From Klebsiella pneumoniae (GTDB lineage: Bacteria; Pseudomonadota; Gammaproteobacteria; Enterobacterales; Enterobacteriaceae), in assembly GCF_000742135.1 (NCBI RefSeq), contig NZ_KN046818.1, forward strand, positions 1,054,841 through 1,118,840: a stretch of 64,000 bases of DNA, given 5' to 3'. The notes below the pieces were generated by a model. That model did no database searches, was not told the DNA's origin, and saw only the letters and a list, made by a program, of their open reading frames with translations. Each line of letters opens with the position of its first letter. Positions within the stretch are counted from its first letter, which is position 1. Both the position numbers and the translations under genes were made by a program. Of this stretch, positions 54,041 to 63,520 are shown in pieces.

Positions 54041-55468
54041 ATGAATACGTCTGCTGTTTCACCCGGCCGCGCCGGTCTGTTGCTGCTGCTGAGCGGCCAG
54101 ATGCTGCCGCTTATTGATACCTCGATCACCAATGTGGCGCTGGACGCCATCACCCACACCCTGGCGGCCAGCGCCACGCAGCTGGAGCTTATCGTCGCGC
54201 TGTACGGCGTCGCCTTTGCCGTCTGCCTGGCGATGGGCAGTAAGCTTGGCGATAACTATGGCCGCCGGCGCCTGTTTATGTGGGGCGTCGCCCTCTTTGG
54301 CATCGCTTCCCTGCTGTGCGGGATGGCGAACAGCATCGGCGCCCTGCTGGCGGCCCGCACCCTGCAGGGCGCCGGGGCGGCGCTGATTGTGCCGCAGATC
54401 CTCGCGACCCTGCACGTCACCCTCAAAGGCCCCGCCCACGCCCGGGCCATCAGCCTGTATGGCGGGATCGGCGGGATCGCCTTTATCGTCGGTCAGATGG
54501 GCGGCGGCTGGCTGGTGTCGGCGGACATCGCCGGGCTTGGCTGGCGCAACGCCTTTTTTATCAATGTGCCGATCTGCCTGCTGGTGCTGGCTCTGAGCCG
54601 CCGCTATGTGCCGGAAACCCGTCGCGAGACGCCGTCGCGGATTGACTGGCAGGGTACGCTGTACCTCGCGCTGATCCTCTGCTGCCTGCTGTTCCCGATG
54701 GCCCTCGGTCCGGAGCTGCACTGGCCGCTGTGGCTGCAGCTGATGCTGGTGGCGGTCCTGCCGCTGCTGTTCGCCATGCGTCAGAGCGCCCTGCGCCAGC
54801 AGCAGCGTGGCGACCATCCTCTGCTGCCGCCGCGTCTGCTGCAGTTGACCAGCATCCGCTTCGGGATGGCCATCGCCCTGCTGTTTTTCAGCGCCTGGTC
54901 CGGCTTTATGTTCTGCATGGCGCTGACCATGCAGGAGGGGCTGGGGATGGCGCCGTGGCAGTCCGGCAATAGCTTTATCGCCCTCGGCGTGGCCTATTTT
55001 ATTTCGGCGCTGTATGCCCCGCGGCTTATCGCCCGCTACAGCATGGGGCGGATCCTGCTGACCGGTCTGGCGGTGCAGATCGCCGGTCTCCTGCTGCTGT
55101 GCGCCACCTTCTCCCGCTTCGGCGTCGCCACCAACGCCCTGACGCTGGTTCCCGCCACGGCGCTGATCGGCTATGGCCAGGCGCTGATCGTCAACAGCTT
55201 TTATCGGATTGGTATGCGCGATATCAGCGCCAGCGACGCCGGGGCCGGGAGCGCAATCCTCAGCACCCTGCAGCAGGCGACCCTCGGTCTCGGACCGGCT
55301 ATCCTTGGTTCGCTGTTCCTGGCGCTGGCCCGTCGCGGCGGCGGAAACTATCCGCAGGCGCTGATTGATTTTCTGCTGGTCGAGGTGGCCATGATGCTGT
55401 TGCTGGGGGCGATAGCGCTGTGGCTACGCCATCATCTCAACCGACAGCCGGCGACGGTGGCCTCGTAA
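54041..55468 (+). CDS. MFS multidrug/metabolite exporter, DHA2-like
   Basis: A 475-residue major facilitator with about fourteen helices. Early motif D1 ([21 protein letters not shown]) and motif A ([14 protein letters not shown]) are typical of the DHA2 family, with motif C-like [15 protein letters not shown]. Such pumps expel dyes, biocides or metabolites by proton antiport. GGAG precedes the ATG at 54041; the open frame begins 4 codons earlier. Probably regulated by the divergent XRE gene. Confidence 0.88.
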   Translation: MNTSAVSPGRAGLLLLLSGQMLPLIDTSITNVALDAITHTLAASATQLELIVALYGVAFAVCLAMGSKLGDNYGRRRLFMWGVALFGIASLLCGMANSIGALLAARTLQGAGAALIVPQILATLHVTLKGPAHARAISLYGGIGGIAFIVGQMGGGWLVSADIAGLGWRNAFFINVPICLLVLALSRRYVPETRRETPSRIDWQGTLYLALILCCLLFPMALGPELHWPLWLQLMLVAVLPLLFAMRQSALRQQQRGDHPLLPPRLLQLTSIRFGMAIALLFFSAWSGFMFCMALTMQEGLGMAPWQSGNSFIALGVAYFISALYAPRLIARYSMGRILLTGLAVQIAGLLLLCATFSRFGVATNALTLVPATALIGYGQALIVNSFYRIGMRDISASDAGAGSAILSTLQQATLGLGPAILGSLFLALARRGGGNYPQALIDFLLVEVAMMLLLGAIALWLRHHLNRQPATVAS

Positions 55469-55497
55469 TACCGGCGGCGGTAATTTGCATAATAGCT

Positions 55498-55524
55498 ATC
55501 CAGCGGTCATCATACCCGCTGGAT
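55498..55524. promoter_or_regulatory. Inverted repeat in the ybdG leader
   Basis: Perfect 9-bp repeat ATCCAGCGG (55498-55506) and CCGCTGGAT (55516-55524), ending 14 bases before the ybdG start. No T-run follows. Could be an operator or an mRNA hairpin that ends the upstream MFS transcript or shields translation. Confidence 0.4.
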
Positions 55525-55538
55525 ATTCAGGAGACGTT

Positions 55539-56783
55539 ATGCAGGAATTAATATCGCAAATTGCCGCCTTAGGAATCGAAATAACCCCCACCCGCTCGCT
55601 GATGATTATCTTCGGCATTATCTTGTTCACCGCCGTGGTCGTGCATCTGATATTGCACAAAGTGGTCCTGCGCGCATTTGAAAAACGGGCGCTGGCCAGC
55701 AGCCATCTGTGGCTGCAAATCATCACGCAGAATAAACTCTTTCACCGACTGGCCTTTACCCTGCAGGGGATCATCGTCAATGTGCAGGCGGTGCTGTGGC
55801 TGCAAAAAGGCAGCGAGGCCGCGGAAATATTAACCACCGTGGCCCAGCTGTGGGTGATGATATATGCCATGCTGTCCTTCTTCTCGCTGCTGGATGTCAT
55901 TTTAAAGCTGGCGCAGAAATTTCCCGCCGCCTCACAGTTGCCGCTGAAGGGCATATTCCAGGGAATTAAGCTGGTGACGGCGATTATTATCGGCATTCTG
56001 ATTATTTCGCTACTGATAGGCCAGTCGCCAGCGATCCTGATTAGCGGGCTCGGCGCGATGGCCGCGGTGCTGATGCTGGTGTTTAAAGATCCGATCCTCG
56101 GTCTGGTGGCCGGTATCCAGCTCTCTGCCAACGATATGCTCAAGCTTGGCGACTGGCTGGAGATGCCGAAGTACGGCGCCGACGGCGCGGTGATCGATAT
56201 AGGCCTCACCACGGTCAAGGTGCGCAACTGGGACAATACCATCACCACCATTCCGACCTGGTCGCTGGTCTCTGACTCGTTTAAAAACTGGAGCGGCATG
56301 TCGGCCTCCGGCGGCCGCCGCATCAAACGCAGCCTTAACATCGACACCACCAGCATTCATTTTCTTGATGAACAGGAGCAGCAGCGCCTGATCCGGGCGA
56401 AATTACTTAAACCCTATATGGATTCACGCCACGAGGAGATTAGCGCCTGGAACCAGCAGTACGCCGGGGAGCAATCGATCCTCAACGAGCGGCGGATGAC
56501 CAATGTCGGCACCTTCCGCGCCTATCTGCAGGAGTATTTACGCCATCATCCGCGCATCCGCCAGGATATGACCCTGATGGTGCGCCAGCTGGCGCCGGAT
56601 GCCAACGGCTTGCCGATCGAGATCTACTGCTTCACCAACACCGTGGTATGGGCGGAATATGAGGGGATCCAGGCGGATATTTTCGACCATGTATTCGCTG
56701 TGGTGGATGAGTTTGGCTTACGCATTCATCAAACGCCCACCGGCAACGATATTCGCGCGCTGACCGGCGCCTTCTCCCGCTGA
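55539..56783 (+). CDS. ybdG: YbdG, MscS-family mechanosensitive channel
   Basis: A 414-residue inner-membrane channel of the MscS superfamily (also called MscM), close to the 415 residues of E. coli YbdG. Five membrane helices; the pore helix region is [25 protein letters not shown], followed by the beta domain ([42 protein letters not shown] broken into strands) and a large cytosolic C-terminal part. Gives low-level protection in osmotic downshock and senses hyperosmotic stress in E. coli. The start at 55539 has GGAGAC upstream. Confidence 0.93.
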   Translation: MQELISQIAALGIEITPTRSLMIIFGIILFTAVVVHLILHKVVLRAFEKRALASSHLWLQIITQNKLFHRLAFTLQGIIVNVQAVLWLQKGSEAAEILTTVAQLWVMIYAMLSFFSLLDVILKLAQKFPAASQLPLKGIFQGIKLVTAIIIGILIISLLIGQSPAILISGLGAMAAVLMLVFKDPILGLVAGIQLSANDMLKLGDWLEMPKYGADGAVIDIGLTTVKVRNWDNTITTIPTWSLVSDSFKNWSGMSASGGRRIKRSLNIDTTSIHFLDEQEQQRLIRAKLLKPYMDSRHEEISAWNQQYAGEQSILNERRMTNVGTFRAYLQEYLRHHPRIRQDMTLMVRQLAPDANGLPIEIYCFTNTVVWAEYEGIQADIFDHVFAVVDEFGLRIHQTPTGNDIRALTGAFSR

Positions 56784-56786
56784 TCC

Positions 56787-57767
56787 TCAGACGCTGGCGC
56801 GGTCTATCACGCGCCAGTCCATCATCACCCGTTCGACGGCAGCGTCGGGATCGTCGATGCGTTTCATCAGTAGAGACACCGCCGTACGGCCGATCGCCCG
56901 GGAGGGCTGTTCGACGGTGGTCAGCTGCGGGGAGACCACTTCCGCCAGCTCGGTGCCATCGAAGCCGATCACCGCGATATCTTCCGGCACCCGCAGTCCG
57001 GCCTGGGCGATAGCCCGCAGCGCCCCGGCGGCGAGGGAGTCCGAAACGGCAAACACCGCATCGGGCTTCTCGTCTTGCGACAGCAGTTGCTCCATCGCCC
57101 GTTTACCGGCCGCCGCGCTAAGATCCTGCGCGTAGGTCACCTGCTGATACGCCAGACCGTGCACGTGCAGCACGCTTTTATAGCCGCGCTCGCGCAGACG
57201 GGCATAGCGATAGCTGAGGTCGTGATTAATGAGCGCGATGCGGCGGCGGCCGCTATCGGCCAACCGGGATACCGCCCCCTGAGCCGCCTCAACGTCGTTA
57301 ATCCCGACGCAGGAGATGCTGCCGGTGTCGGCATACTCCGCGCACTGCACCCAGGGCGCGTCGCCAATCATGGTGGTCAGTTCCGGCAGGCTGGAGAGCG
57401 CGTTCATGGTAATAATGCCGTCGACCATTTTGCCGGAGAGCAGCTGCAGGCCCGAGGTCGAGCGGGCCAGATCCGACCCGGAGTTACACAGCAGAATGCG
57501 ATAGCCATTCTTCTCCGCCTCTTCTTCTATCCCCTTCACCACCTCGGCGCAAAAGGGGTTAGCGATATTGGAGACCATCACCAGGATCATATTGCTGCGG
57601 GCGGTTCGCAGCTGACGCGCCAGCAGGTTCGGCTGATAGTTGCTCTCTTTGATCGCCTGCAGCACGCGCTCACGGTTTTTGGCTTTTACCGTATCGCTGT
57701 TGTTCAGCACCCGCGACACCGTGGCCACCGAGACGCCGGCCAGACGAGCAATTTTCTGAATAGACAT
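56787..57767 (-). CDS. LacI-family regulator
   Basis: A 326-residue regulator. HTH at residues 1-25 (IQKIARLAGVSVATVSRVLN), hinge helix with NLLARQLRT, then a periplasmic-binding-protein-like effector domain (about 60-326) with FAVSDSLAAGALRAI and VIGFDGTELAEVVSPQLTTV. It converges on ybdG (3 bases apart). The twin palindromes at 61905-61947 in front of the sugar operon are typical LacI-type sites with a central CG, so this protein is their probable ligand; that is inference from proximity. Confidence 0.9.
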   Translation of the reverse strand: MSIQKIARLAGVSVATVSRVLNNSDTVKAKNRERVLQAIKESNYQPNLLARQLRTARSNMILVMVSNIANPFCAEVVKGIEEEAEKNGYRILLCNSGSDLARSTSGLQLLSGKMVDGIITMNALSSLPELTTMIGDAPWVQCAEYADTGSISCVGINDVEAAQGAVSRLADSGRRRIALINHDLSYRYARLRERGYKSVLHVHGLAYQQVTYAQDLSAAAGKRAMEQLLSQDEKPDAVFAVSDSLAAGALRAIAQAGLRVPEDIAVIGFDGTELAEVVSPQLTTVEQPSRAIGRTAVSLLMKRIDDPDAAVERVMMDWRVIDRASV

Positions 57768-58015
57768 AAACCCTGCACTTCCTGCGATAGAGGTGGATCC
57801 TGCAGGCTATCATAAATGACCTCTGATTGGCCTGCCAGCCTGGCGCGAAAGCGTAGCTCAGCGAGACGGTGTCCCGGGAAACTATTAATAATCAGGGCTT
57901 CTCTCCCGCCCCGTTAACGCGCATCCTTTTGCCGTTTCATATTCTCATTAGCGCAGGAGGCGCAACAGACCGCCTGCGCCCCATTTTTTCTTTTATGATT
58001 AAGGATGATATCCCC
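57768..58015. promoter_or_regulatory. Divergent region, LacI regulator and lipoprotein
   Basis: 248 bases with promoters for both genes. No copy of the GTAATCGATTAC operator is present, so the LacI gene is not obviously under its own control by that site. AAGGAT at 58001-58006 is the ribosome site of the lipoprotein gene. Confidence 0.4.
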
Positions 58016-58432
58016 ATGAGGCTCACCACCGCGGTTCTCGCCCTCAGCTGTGCCCTGGCAACGATCACCGGCTGCACCTCGTCAAAATCGTCACCGGAAC
58101 GCCATGCCTACGCCTTCGTCGCCCACCGGTCCGATTTTGTCGGCGGCAACTTCACCGTCAACCGCCAGGAAAATTACCGTTTAAACCTGCCGACCTTTAC
58201 GGCGATGTATGCCCGCGGACAGCAGGATAAAGCCGCTGGCATGAGCGAAAGCGATGCCCGCCGCACCGCGGAAGCCATCAAACAGCAGGCGGCGCAGGGC
58301 ACCCGCACCGAGCACGCCTTCACCGGCAATGCCAGCGACAAATGGGATAATGCGATGGAAAATAAAGATGCCGTCCTGTTCGGCAACGAGCTCTCCGGTG
58401 CCTATCTCGACGGCTATCTTGGGGTGAAATAA
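58016..58432 (+). CDS. Exc2-family lipoprotein
   Basis: A 138-residue lipoprotein: signal peptide MRLTTAVLALSCALATITGC with the lipobox ITGC at residues 17-20, then SSKS. Residue 2 after the lipid-bearing Cys is Thr, which predicts outer-membrane sorting. The mature part has a conserved FVGGNFTVNRQENY and AMYARGQQDKAAG. It resembles the plasmid entry-exclusion lipoprotein group (Exc2), of which chromosomal copies are common in enterobacteria; function here unknown. The longer open frame from 57869 lacks a signal peptide. Confidence 0.75.
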   Translation: MRLTTAVLALSCALATITGCTSSKSSPERHAYAFVAHRSDFVGGNFTVNRQENYRLNLPTFTAMYARGQQDKAAGMSESDARRTAEAIKQQAAQGTRTEHAFTGNASDKWDNAMENKDAVLFGNELSGAYLDGYLGVK

Positions 58433-58451
58433 TCCTGCGCCCCACCTGCGC

Positions 58452-59603
58452 TCAGCGTTCGACGCTGACCCAGCGCTGTTCCTGATGGCTTTTGACGATC
58501 GCCTCGATGATGTACATCACATCGGCGCCGTCGTCGAAAGCGGCGAAGCGCCGGACCCCGGCCGCCGGCATCTTCCCGGCGCGCACCGCCTGATAAAAAT
58601 GCCCCATCATATTCTTAAAGGCGTCCGGCCAGCCCTCAATATGGCCGCCGGGGTAATGGGCGCTGTCAGCGATTTCCGGCCGCAGCAGGCTCGGCTCATC
58701 GCTGAGCAGGCGATCCGGCTGCTCGCGGTGGCCGATCCACAGCCGCTGGGGCACTTCCTGATCCCAGGCCAGAGAACAGAGGCTGCCGTTAATCTCCACC
58801 GCCAGACGGTTTTTCCGCCCGGCGCTCACCTGAGAGACCATAAAGCTGCCTTTGCTGCCATCGTCAAAACGCAACAGCACCGAGCCAAAGTCCTCGGTAT
58901 CGACAGGCCGCGTTTCATATGCCTGCGCCTCGTGAACGGCGCTGAAGGTCGCTTTGCCATTGACCGGCGCTTTACGCGTTGGCCAGACGATAGACAGATC
59001 CGCCATCACCTCGACAATCCGCCGACCGGTCATAAACTGCACGGTATCGCACCAGTGGGAGCCGATGTCGGCCACCGTCCGCGACGCGCCGCCCTGCGCC
59101 GAATCGACCCGCCAGTTGTAGTCGGTCTCCAGCAGCATCCAGTCCTGTAAATAGCTGCCGTGGGCCGCGAAGATTCTGCCGACCTCGCCATGGCGGATCA
59201 TCGCCGCCGCCTGCTGGACCATAGCGAACTGGCGGTAGACGAAGCTGACGCCATGCACCACGCCGGCCCGGGCGGCAAGCGCCACCAGCTCCCGCGCCTC
59301 CTCCGCCGTCATACACAGCGGTTTTTCGGAGAAGACGTGCAGCCCGGCGGCGAGGATCTGCCGGTTAATCTGGGCATGTAGATGGTTGGGCGTACAGTTA
59401 TGCACCACCTGCAGCCCCGGATGGGCCAGCAGCGCCTCCACGCTGTCGTAGGCATGGGCAATGTTCAGCGCTCGCGCCTTGCGCTGCGCCGCCTCAAGGC
59501 GGCTGTCGCACAACGCCACCACCTCGACATCTCCCAGCCGCCGCAGCGCCTCCAGATGCGCCGGGCCAATAAACCCTGCCCCGATAATCGCAACCTGAAT
59601 CAT
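58452..59603 (-). CDS. Gfo/Idh/MocA-family oxidoreductase
   Basis: A 383-residue NAD(P)-dependent oxidoreductase; cofactor motif AIIGAGFIGPAHLEAL at the N terminus, EKP motif in FSEKPLCMTAEEA, and substrate-site residues in SRTVADIGSHWCDTVQFMTG. The ATG at 59603 lies one base after the stop of the preceding isomerase gene, whose last codons supply the ribosome site GGGAG. Third gene of the operon MFS, isomerase, oxidoreductase. In E. coli such pairs (YcjS with YcjR, for example) handle 3-keto-glycosides; the substrate here is unknown. Confidence 0.85.
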   Translation of the reverse strand: MIQVAIIGAGFIGPAHLEALRRLGDVEVVALCDSRLEAAQRKARALNIAHAYDSVEALLAHPGLQVVHNCTPNHLHAQINRQILAAGLHVFSEKPLCMTAEEARELVALAARAGVVHGVSFVYRQFAMVQQAAAMIRHGEVGRIFAAHGSYLQDWMLLETDYNWRVDSAQGGASRTVADIGSHWCDTVQFMTGRRIVEVMADLSIVWPTRKAPVNGKATFSAVHEAQAYETRPVDTEDFGSVLLRFDDGSKGSFMVSQVSAGRKNRLAVEINGSLCSLAWDQEVPQRLWIGHREQPDRLLSDEPSLLRPEIADSAHYPGGHIEGWPDAFKNMMGHFYQAVRAGKMPAAGVRRFAAFDDGADVMYIIEAIVKSHQEQRWVSVER

Positions 59604-59604
59604 G

Positions 59605-60627
59605 TTACTCCCTCCCGCCGGCGGCAAAGTCATCGAAGGCCCGTCCGGCAACGGGAATGATATGGCGGCGGATAAACTCGCTGCCCTCGCGCGCGCCGGT
59701 CTCACTATCCTTCAGGCAGCACTCCCACTCCAGCACCGCCCAGCCGGCAAAATCATATTCGGTCAGCTTACTGAACACCCCTTTGAAGTCGATCTGCCCG
59801 TCGCCGGGAGAGCGGAAACGCCCGGCCCGCTGCTGCCAGGGCTGGTATCCACCGTAGACGCCATTGCGCCCGTTGCGGCGAAATTCGGCGTCCTTGACGT
59901 GAAACGCTTTAATACGCGCATGATAGATATCGATATAGGTCAGGTAGTCCATCTGCTGCAGATGCAGGTGGCTCGGGTCATAGAGCATATTGCAGCGCGG
60001 ATGGTTATCCACCAGCGTAAGAAAACGCTCAAAGGTCACGCCATCGTGCAGGTCTTCGCCGGGGTGGATCTCATAGCAGACATCGACCCCCTGCTCGTCG
60101 AAGAGGTCCAGCAGCGGCCGCCAGCGCCGGGCCAGCTCGGCAAAGGCCCCATCCAGAAGCGGCTGATTGTGCGGCGGCCACGGATAAAAAAAGGGCCATG
60201 CCAGCGCCCCGGAAAAGGTCGCGTGCGCCTGCAGCCCCAGGCGGCCGGAGGCTACCGCCGCCTGGCGCACTTTCTCCACCGCCCAGCGCTGGCGCGCCTG
60301 CGGATCGCCATGCAGCGCCGCCGGGGCAAAGGCATCAAACGCCGCGTCATACGCTGGATGCACCGCCACCAGCTGTCCTTCAAGGTGAGTGGACAGCTCG
60401 CTGATCACCAGCCCATGCTCCGCCAGGATGCCGCTGACCTCGTCGCAGTAGGTCTGGCTCGCCGCCGCCCGCTCGACATCAAAAATCGCCGGGTGGTTGC
60501 AGGGGATCTGCAATGCCTTGTACCCCAGGCCGGCGGCCCACTGCGCTATCCCCGCCAGGGTGTTGAACGGCGCCTGCGGCCCGATAAACTGCGCCAGAAA
60601 AATGCCCGGTCCCTTAATCGTTTTCAT
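59605..60627 (-). CDS. Sugar phosphate isomerase/epimerase-family protein
   Basis: A 340-residue xylose-isomerase-like TIM barrel. Metal ligands are suggested by CYEIHPGEDLHDG, LYDPSHLHLQQMDY, IKAFHVKDAEF and the late Glu in VLEWECC. An insertion with YGGYQPWQQRAGRFRSPGDG marks the ThuE-like or keto-glycoside epimerase type rather than IolE. AGGAGG precedes the ATG. Its partners are an oxidoreductase downstream and a transporter upstream. Confidence 0.82.
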   Translation of the reverse strand: MKTIKGPGIFLAQFIGPQAPFNTLAGIAQWAAGLGYKALQIPCNHPAIFDVERAAASQTYCDEVSGILAEHGLVISELSTHLEGQLVAVHPAYDAAFDAFAPAALHGDPQARQRWAVEKVRQAAVASGRLGLQAHATFSGALAWPFFYPWPPHNQPLLDGAFAELARRWRPLLDLFDEQGVDVCYEIHPGEDLHDGVTFERFLTLVDNHPRCNMLYDPSHLHLQQMDYLTYIDIYHARIKAFHVKDAEFRRNGRNGVYGGYQPWQQRAGRFRSPGDGQIDFKGVFSKLTEYDFAGWAVLEWECCLKDSETGAREGSEFIRRHIIPVAGRAFDDFAAGGRE

Positions 60628-60643
60628 ACACCCTCCTGAAAAA

Positions 60644-61885
60644 TTAGTGCGGCTCTTTCTCGTTGTACTGGAAAGAGAAAAGGAAAATCAGCGCGATAAC
60701 CGCGGCGGCCACCGCCGGGATCCACCAGAAGGTCACCCAGGCCTGAGGCACGCTCTGGCCGGCCACCAGATGGTTATACAGCGCGCCGGAGATCTGCGAG
60801 CCCAGCAGCATGCCGATCCCGTAGGTGAACATCACAATCATGCTCTGCGCCTGGCCTTTTACCTTCTCGCCCGCCACGCGGTCGGTGTAGATAAAGCCAA
60901 CGACAAAGAAAAAGTCATAGCACACGCCATGCAGCAAAATGCCCAGATAGAGCAGGAAGCGCCCCTCCTCGCTGACTCCGAGAGCGAAAAAGGCGTAGCG
61001 GACGAACCACGCCGCCATGCCGATGAGCAGCATGTATTTCACCCCGAGGCGACGGAACAGCAACGGGATCACCAGCATAAAGACGATCTCTGACATCTGA
61101 CCGAACGACATCGCGGTGCTGACATCTTTGACGCCGGCATCCGCCAGATACGACGCGGTATAGGCGTAATAGGTGCCTAACGGCACGGAAATTAAGGTGG
61201 CGCAGAGGGAGAAAATCAGGAAATGGCGGGTTTTCAGCAGCGCGAAGGCGTCCGCGCACAGCAGGTCGCGAAACTGAACCGGCATGCCTTTGGCCGGCGC
61301 CGGGGTGTGCGGCAGCGTCAGGCTGTAGAGCGCCAGCGCGACCGAACAGAGCGCCGCCAGCGTGAAGATGCCGGTGGTATCAGAGATACCGGTCACCCCG
61401 ATGCAGATCCCGGCGATAATCCAGCCGATGGTGCCGAACACGCGGACCACCGGGAAGGTTTTATCGACATTGGCCAGGCTGTGGAAGGCGATATTGTTGG
61501 TCAGCGCCAGGGTCGGCATATAGCACAGCGTATAGCCGAACAGCAGGCCAATCAGCAGGGCGCCGTTCTGCGCCACCAGCGCCTGCGGGACAAACCACAG
61601 GATCGCCGCCCCGGCCAGGTGCATCACCGCCATCACCTTCTGCGAGGCGAAAAAGCGATCCACCAGCATCCCCAGCACAAAGGGAGACAAGATGGAGGCG
61701 ATCGGCCCGGCGGAGAACGCATCGCCGATCAGCAATGACATCTCATAGCGGGTCATCACCAGCCCCAGGGTCACCGACCAGCTGCCCCAGATAAAAAACT
61801 GCATAAACATCATTAACGACAGCCGCGGCACCAGAAAACGGTGGCTCACGCGGACACTTTCCCGACCTTCTGTTGTTGTGACCAT
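60644..61885 (-). CDS. Nucleoside:H+ symporter-like MFS transporter
   Basis: A 413-residue permease of the NHS family (NupG, XapB, YegT). Twelve helices; the start RLSLMMFMQFFIWGSWSVTLG and the stretch GYTLCYMPTLALTNNIAFHSL are close to YegT-like members. YegT-type genes are often found with sugar or glycoside catabolic genes rather than nucleoside genes, which fits the operon here. First gene of the operon and preceded by two LacI-type operators. Uptake of a sugar, polyol or glycoside is inferred. Confidence 0.87.
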   Translation of the reverse strand: MVTTTEGRESVRVSHRFLVPRLSLMMFMQFFIWGSWSVTLGLVMTRYEMSLLIGDAFSAGPIASILSPFVLGMLVDRFFASQKVMAVMHLAGAAILWFVPQALVAQNGALLIGLLFGYTLCYMPTLALTNNIAFHSLANVDKTFPVVRVFGTIGWIIAGICIGVTGISDTTGIFTLAALCSVALALYSLTLPHTPAPAKGMPVQFRDLLCADAFALLKTRHFLIFSLCATLISVPLGTYYAYTASYLADAGVKDVSTAMSFGQMSEIVFMLVIPLLFRRLGVKYMLLIGMAAWFVRYAFFALGVSEEGRFLLYLGILLHGVCYDFFFVVGFIYTDRVAGEKVKGQAQSMIVMFTYGIGMLLGSQISGALYNHLVAGQSVPQAWVTFWWIPAVAAAVIALIFLFSFQYNEKEPH

Positions 61886-61904
61886 GTTGCTCGCCCTCAG
61901 AAAA

Positions 61905-61947
61905 GTAATCGATTACAAAACAGCTCAAAACAAAAGTAATCGATTAC
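61905..61947. promoter_or_regulatory. Twin LacI-type operators before the sugar operon
   Basis: GTAATCGATTAC, a perfect 12-base palindrome, occurs twice (61905-61916 and 61936-61947), each inside AAAAGTAATCGATTACAAAA. The centres are 31 bases apart, about three helical turns, so two regulator dimers can sit on the same face. Located 20-62 bases upstream of the MFS start codon. Confidence 0.9.
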
Positions 61948-61995
61948 AAAAAGAAGATCGCCAGGCAAATGCGCCGCCTGCGAAGAGGATCACAA

Positions 61996-62029
61996 TAAAA
62001 AGGCAGGCAGCCCCGCCGGACGGCGGGGC
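61996..62029 (-). terminator. Terminator after pheP
   Basis: On the minus strand a perfect 9-bp stem GCCCCGCCG/CGGCGGGGC (62029-62021 and 62018-62010) is followed, after eight bases, by five T. It lies just downstream of the pheP stop codon. Confidence 0.75.
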
Positions 62030-62036
62030 ATCTCGC

Positions 62037-63413
62037 TTACGCCGGGCGGCGCAGCAGTTTGAAGGCGATAAACAGGAACAGGATCCACACCGGCAGCAGG
62101 ATCGCCGACAGACGCATGCCGTCGATAGTGCACATCAGCGCCAGGATCAGCCCAAGGAAAGCAATGCAGAAGTAGTTGCTGGCGGGCGCCAGCAGCGCTT
62201 TGAACTTCGATTCGCGCCCTTTGCGGCGCTGGGCGGCGCGGAACTTCAGGTGCGCCATACAGATCATGATCCAGTTCAGCAGCAACGTCGCCACCACCAG
62301 GGCCATCAGCAGCCCCAGCGCTTCATGAGGCAGCAGGTAGTTCAGCACCACCACCAGCGAAGTGATAATCCCGGAGAGCAGCAGGGAGTTCACCGGCACG
62401 CCGCGCTTGCTGACGCGGGCGAGAAATTTCGGCGCATTACCCTGCACCGACAGGCCGAACAGCATCCGGCTGTTGGAGTACACGCCGCTGTTATACACCG
62501 ACAGCGAGGCCACCAGAATGACGAAGTTCAGCGCGGAGGCCACCAGGTTGCTGTCCAGATTATGGAAAATCATCACAAACGGGCTGCTGTCGGATTTGAT
62601 CTCCACCCACGGGTAGAGCGCCAGCAGCACCACCAGCGAACCGATATAGAACAGCAGGATACGATAGACCACCTGATTGACCGCTTTTGGAATGCTCTTT
62701 TCCGGGTTTTGCGCTTCGGCGGCGGTGATGCCGATAAGCTCCAGCCCGCCGAAGGAGAACATGATCACCGCCAGCGACAGAATAAGTCCGTGCCAGCCGG
62801 TGGCGAGGAAGCCGCCGTGTTTCCACAGATTGTCGAACCCGGCTTTGCTGCCGCCGTGGCCGCCGAACAGCATCCACAGGCCGAAGGCAATCATGCCGAT
62901 AATCGCCAGCACCTTGATCAGCGCGAACCAGAACTCCGCTTCGCCATACAAGCGTACGTTGACCAGGTTGACGGCGTTAATAATGATGAAGAAAGCCGCC
63001 GCCCAAACCCAGGTGGGCACGTCGGGAAGCCAGTACTGCATATAGATCCCGGCGGCGGTCAGCTCCGCCATCCCTACCAGCACGAACATCACCCAGTAGT
63101 TCCAGCCGGAGAGAAAGCCGGCGAACGGCCCCCAGTACTTATAGGCAAAGTGGGCAAAGGAACCGGATACTGGCTCTTCCACCACCATTTCGCCCAGCTG
63201 GCGCATGATCAGAAAAGCGACAATCCCGGCCACGGCGTAACCCAGTAAGACCGCCGGGCCGGCCATTTGAATCGCGGGACCAATGCCGAGAAACAGGCCG
63301 GTGCCAATCGCGCCGCCAAGGGCGATAAGTTGAATATGTCGGTTCTGTAAACCGCGATGAAGCGTCGGGCCACTTTCCGTGACGGTCTCCGACGACGTTG
63401 ACGCGTCTTTCAC
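62037..63413 (-). CDS. pheP: PheP, phenylalanine permease
   Basis: A 458-residue amino acid transporter (APC superfamily) with twelve helices, same length as E. coli PheP and colinear with it: LHRGLQNRHIQLIALGGAIG at the N terminus, SGSFAHFAYKYWGPFAGFLS, and LRRPA at the end. Imports phenylalanine with protons. The start is GTG at 63413 (MKDASTSS, compare MKNASTVS), with GGGGA 6 bases before it; the frame is open to 63446. In E. coli pheP adjoins ybdG; here 5 kb of other genes lie between. Confidence 0.95.
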   Translation of the reverse strand: MKDASTSSETVTESGPTLHRGLQNRHIQLIALGGAIGTGLFLGIGPAIQMAGPAVLLGYAVAGIVAFLIMRQLGEMVVEEPVSGSFAHFAYKYWGPFAGFLSGWNYWVMFVLVGMAELTAAGIYMQYWLPDVPTWVWAAAFFIIINAVNLVNVRLYGEAEFWFALIKVLAIIGMIAFGLWMLFGGHGGSKAGFDNLWKHGGFLATGWHGLILSLAVIMFSFGGLELIGITAAEAQNPEKSIPKAVNQVVYRILLFYIGSLVVLLALYPWVEIKSDSSPFVMIFHNLDSNLVASALNFVILVASLSVYNSGVYSNSRMLFGLSVQGNAPKFLARVSKRGVPVNSLLLSGIITSLVVVLNYLLPHEALGLLMALVVATLLLNWIMICMAHLKFRAAQRRKGRESKFKALLAPASNYFCIAFLGLILALMCTIDGMRLSAILLPVWILFLFIAFKLLRRPA

Positions 63414-63482
63414 GTCGTTCCCCTGTGTGTTTTTGTGAAGGGGCACCTTTTATCACTTAGGGGGGATTGTCGCAAGTTGCGT

Positions 63483-63517
63483 GGGGCGAGCGTCAGCCGC
63501 CCGCCCCGCTTTTTTTA
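63483..63517 (+). terminator. Hairpin with T-run between the TonB receptor gene and pheP
   Basis: GGGGCG (63483-63488) and CGCCCC (63502-63507) followed by GC and eight T on the plus strand. This orientation would stop plus-strand transcripts entering the receptor gene antisense, although both flanking genes are on the minus strand. On the minus strand no T-run follows, so it is at best a weak end for the receptor gene. Confidence 0.5.
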
Positions 63518-63520
63518 GCG

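Noticed and set aside
61878..63248. A 456-codon plus-strand open frame
   Set aside because: Antisense to pheP and crossing its terminator and the twin operators; composition is that of a shadow frame.
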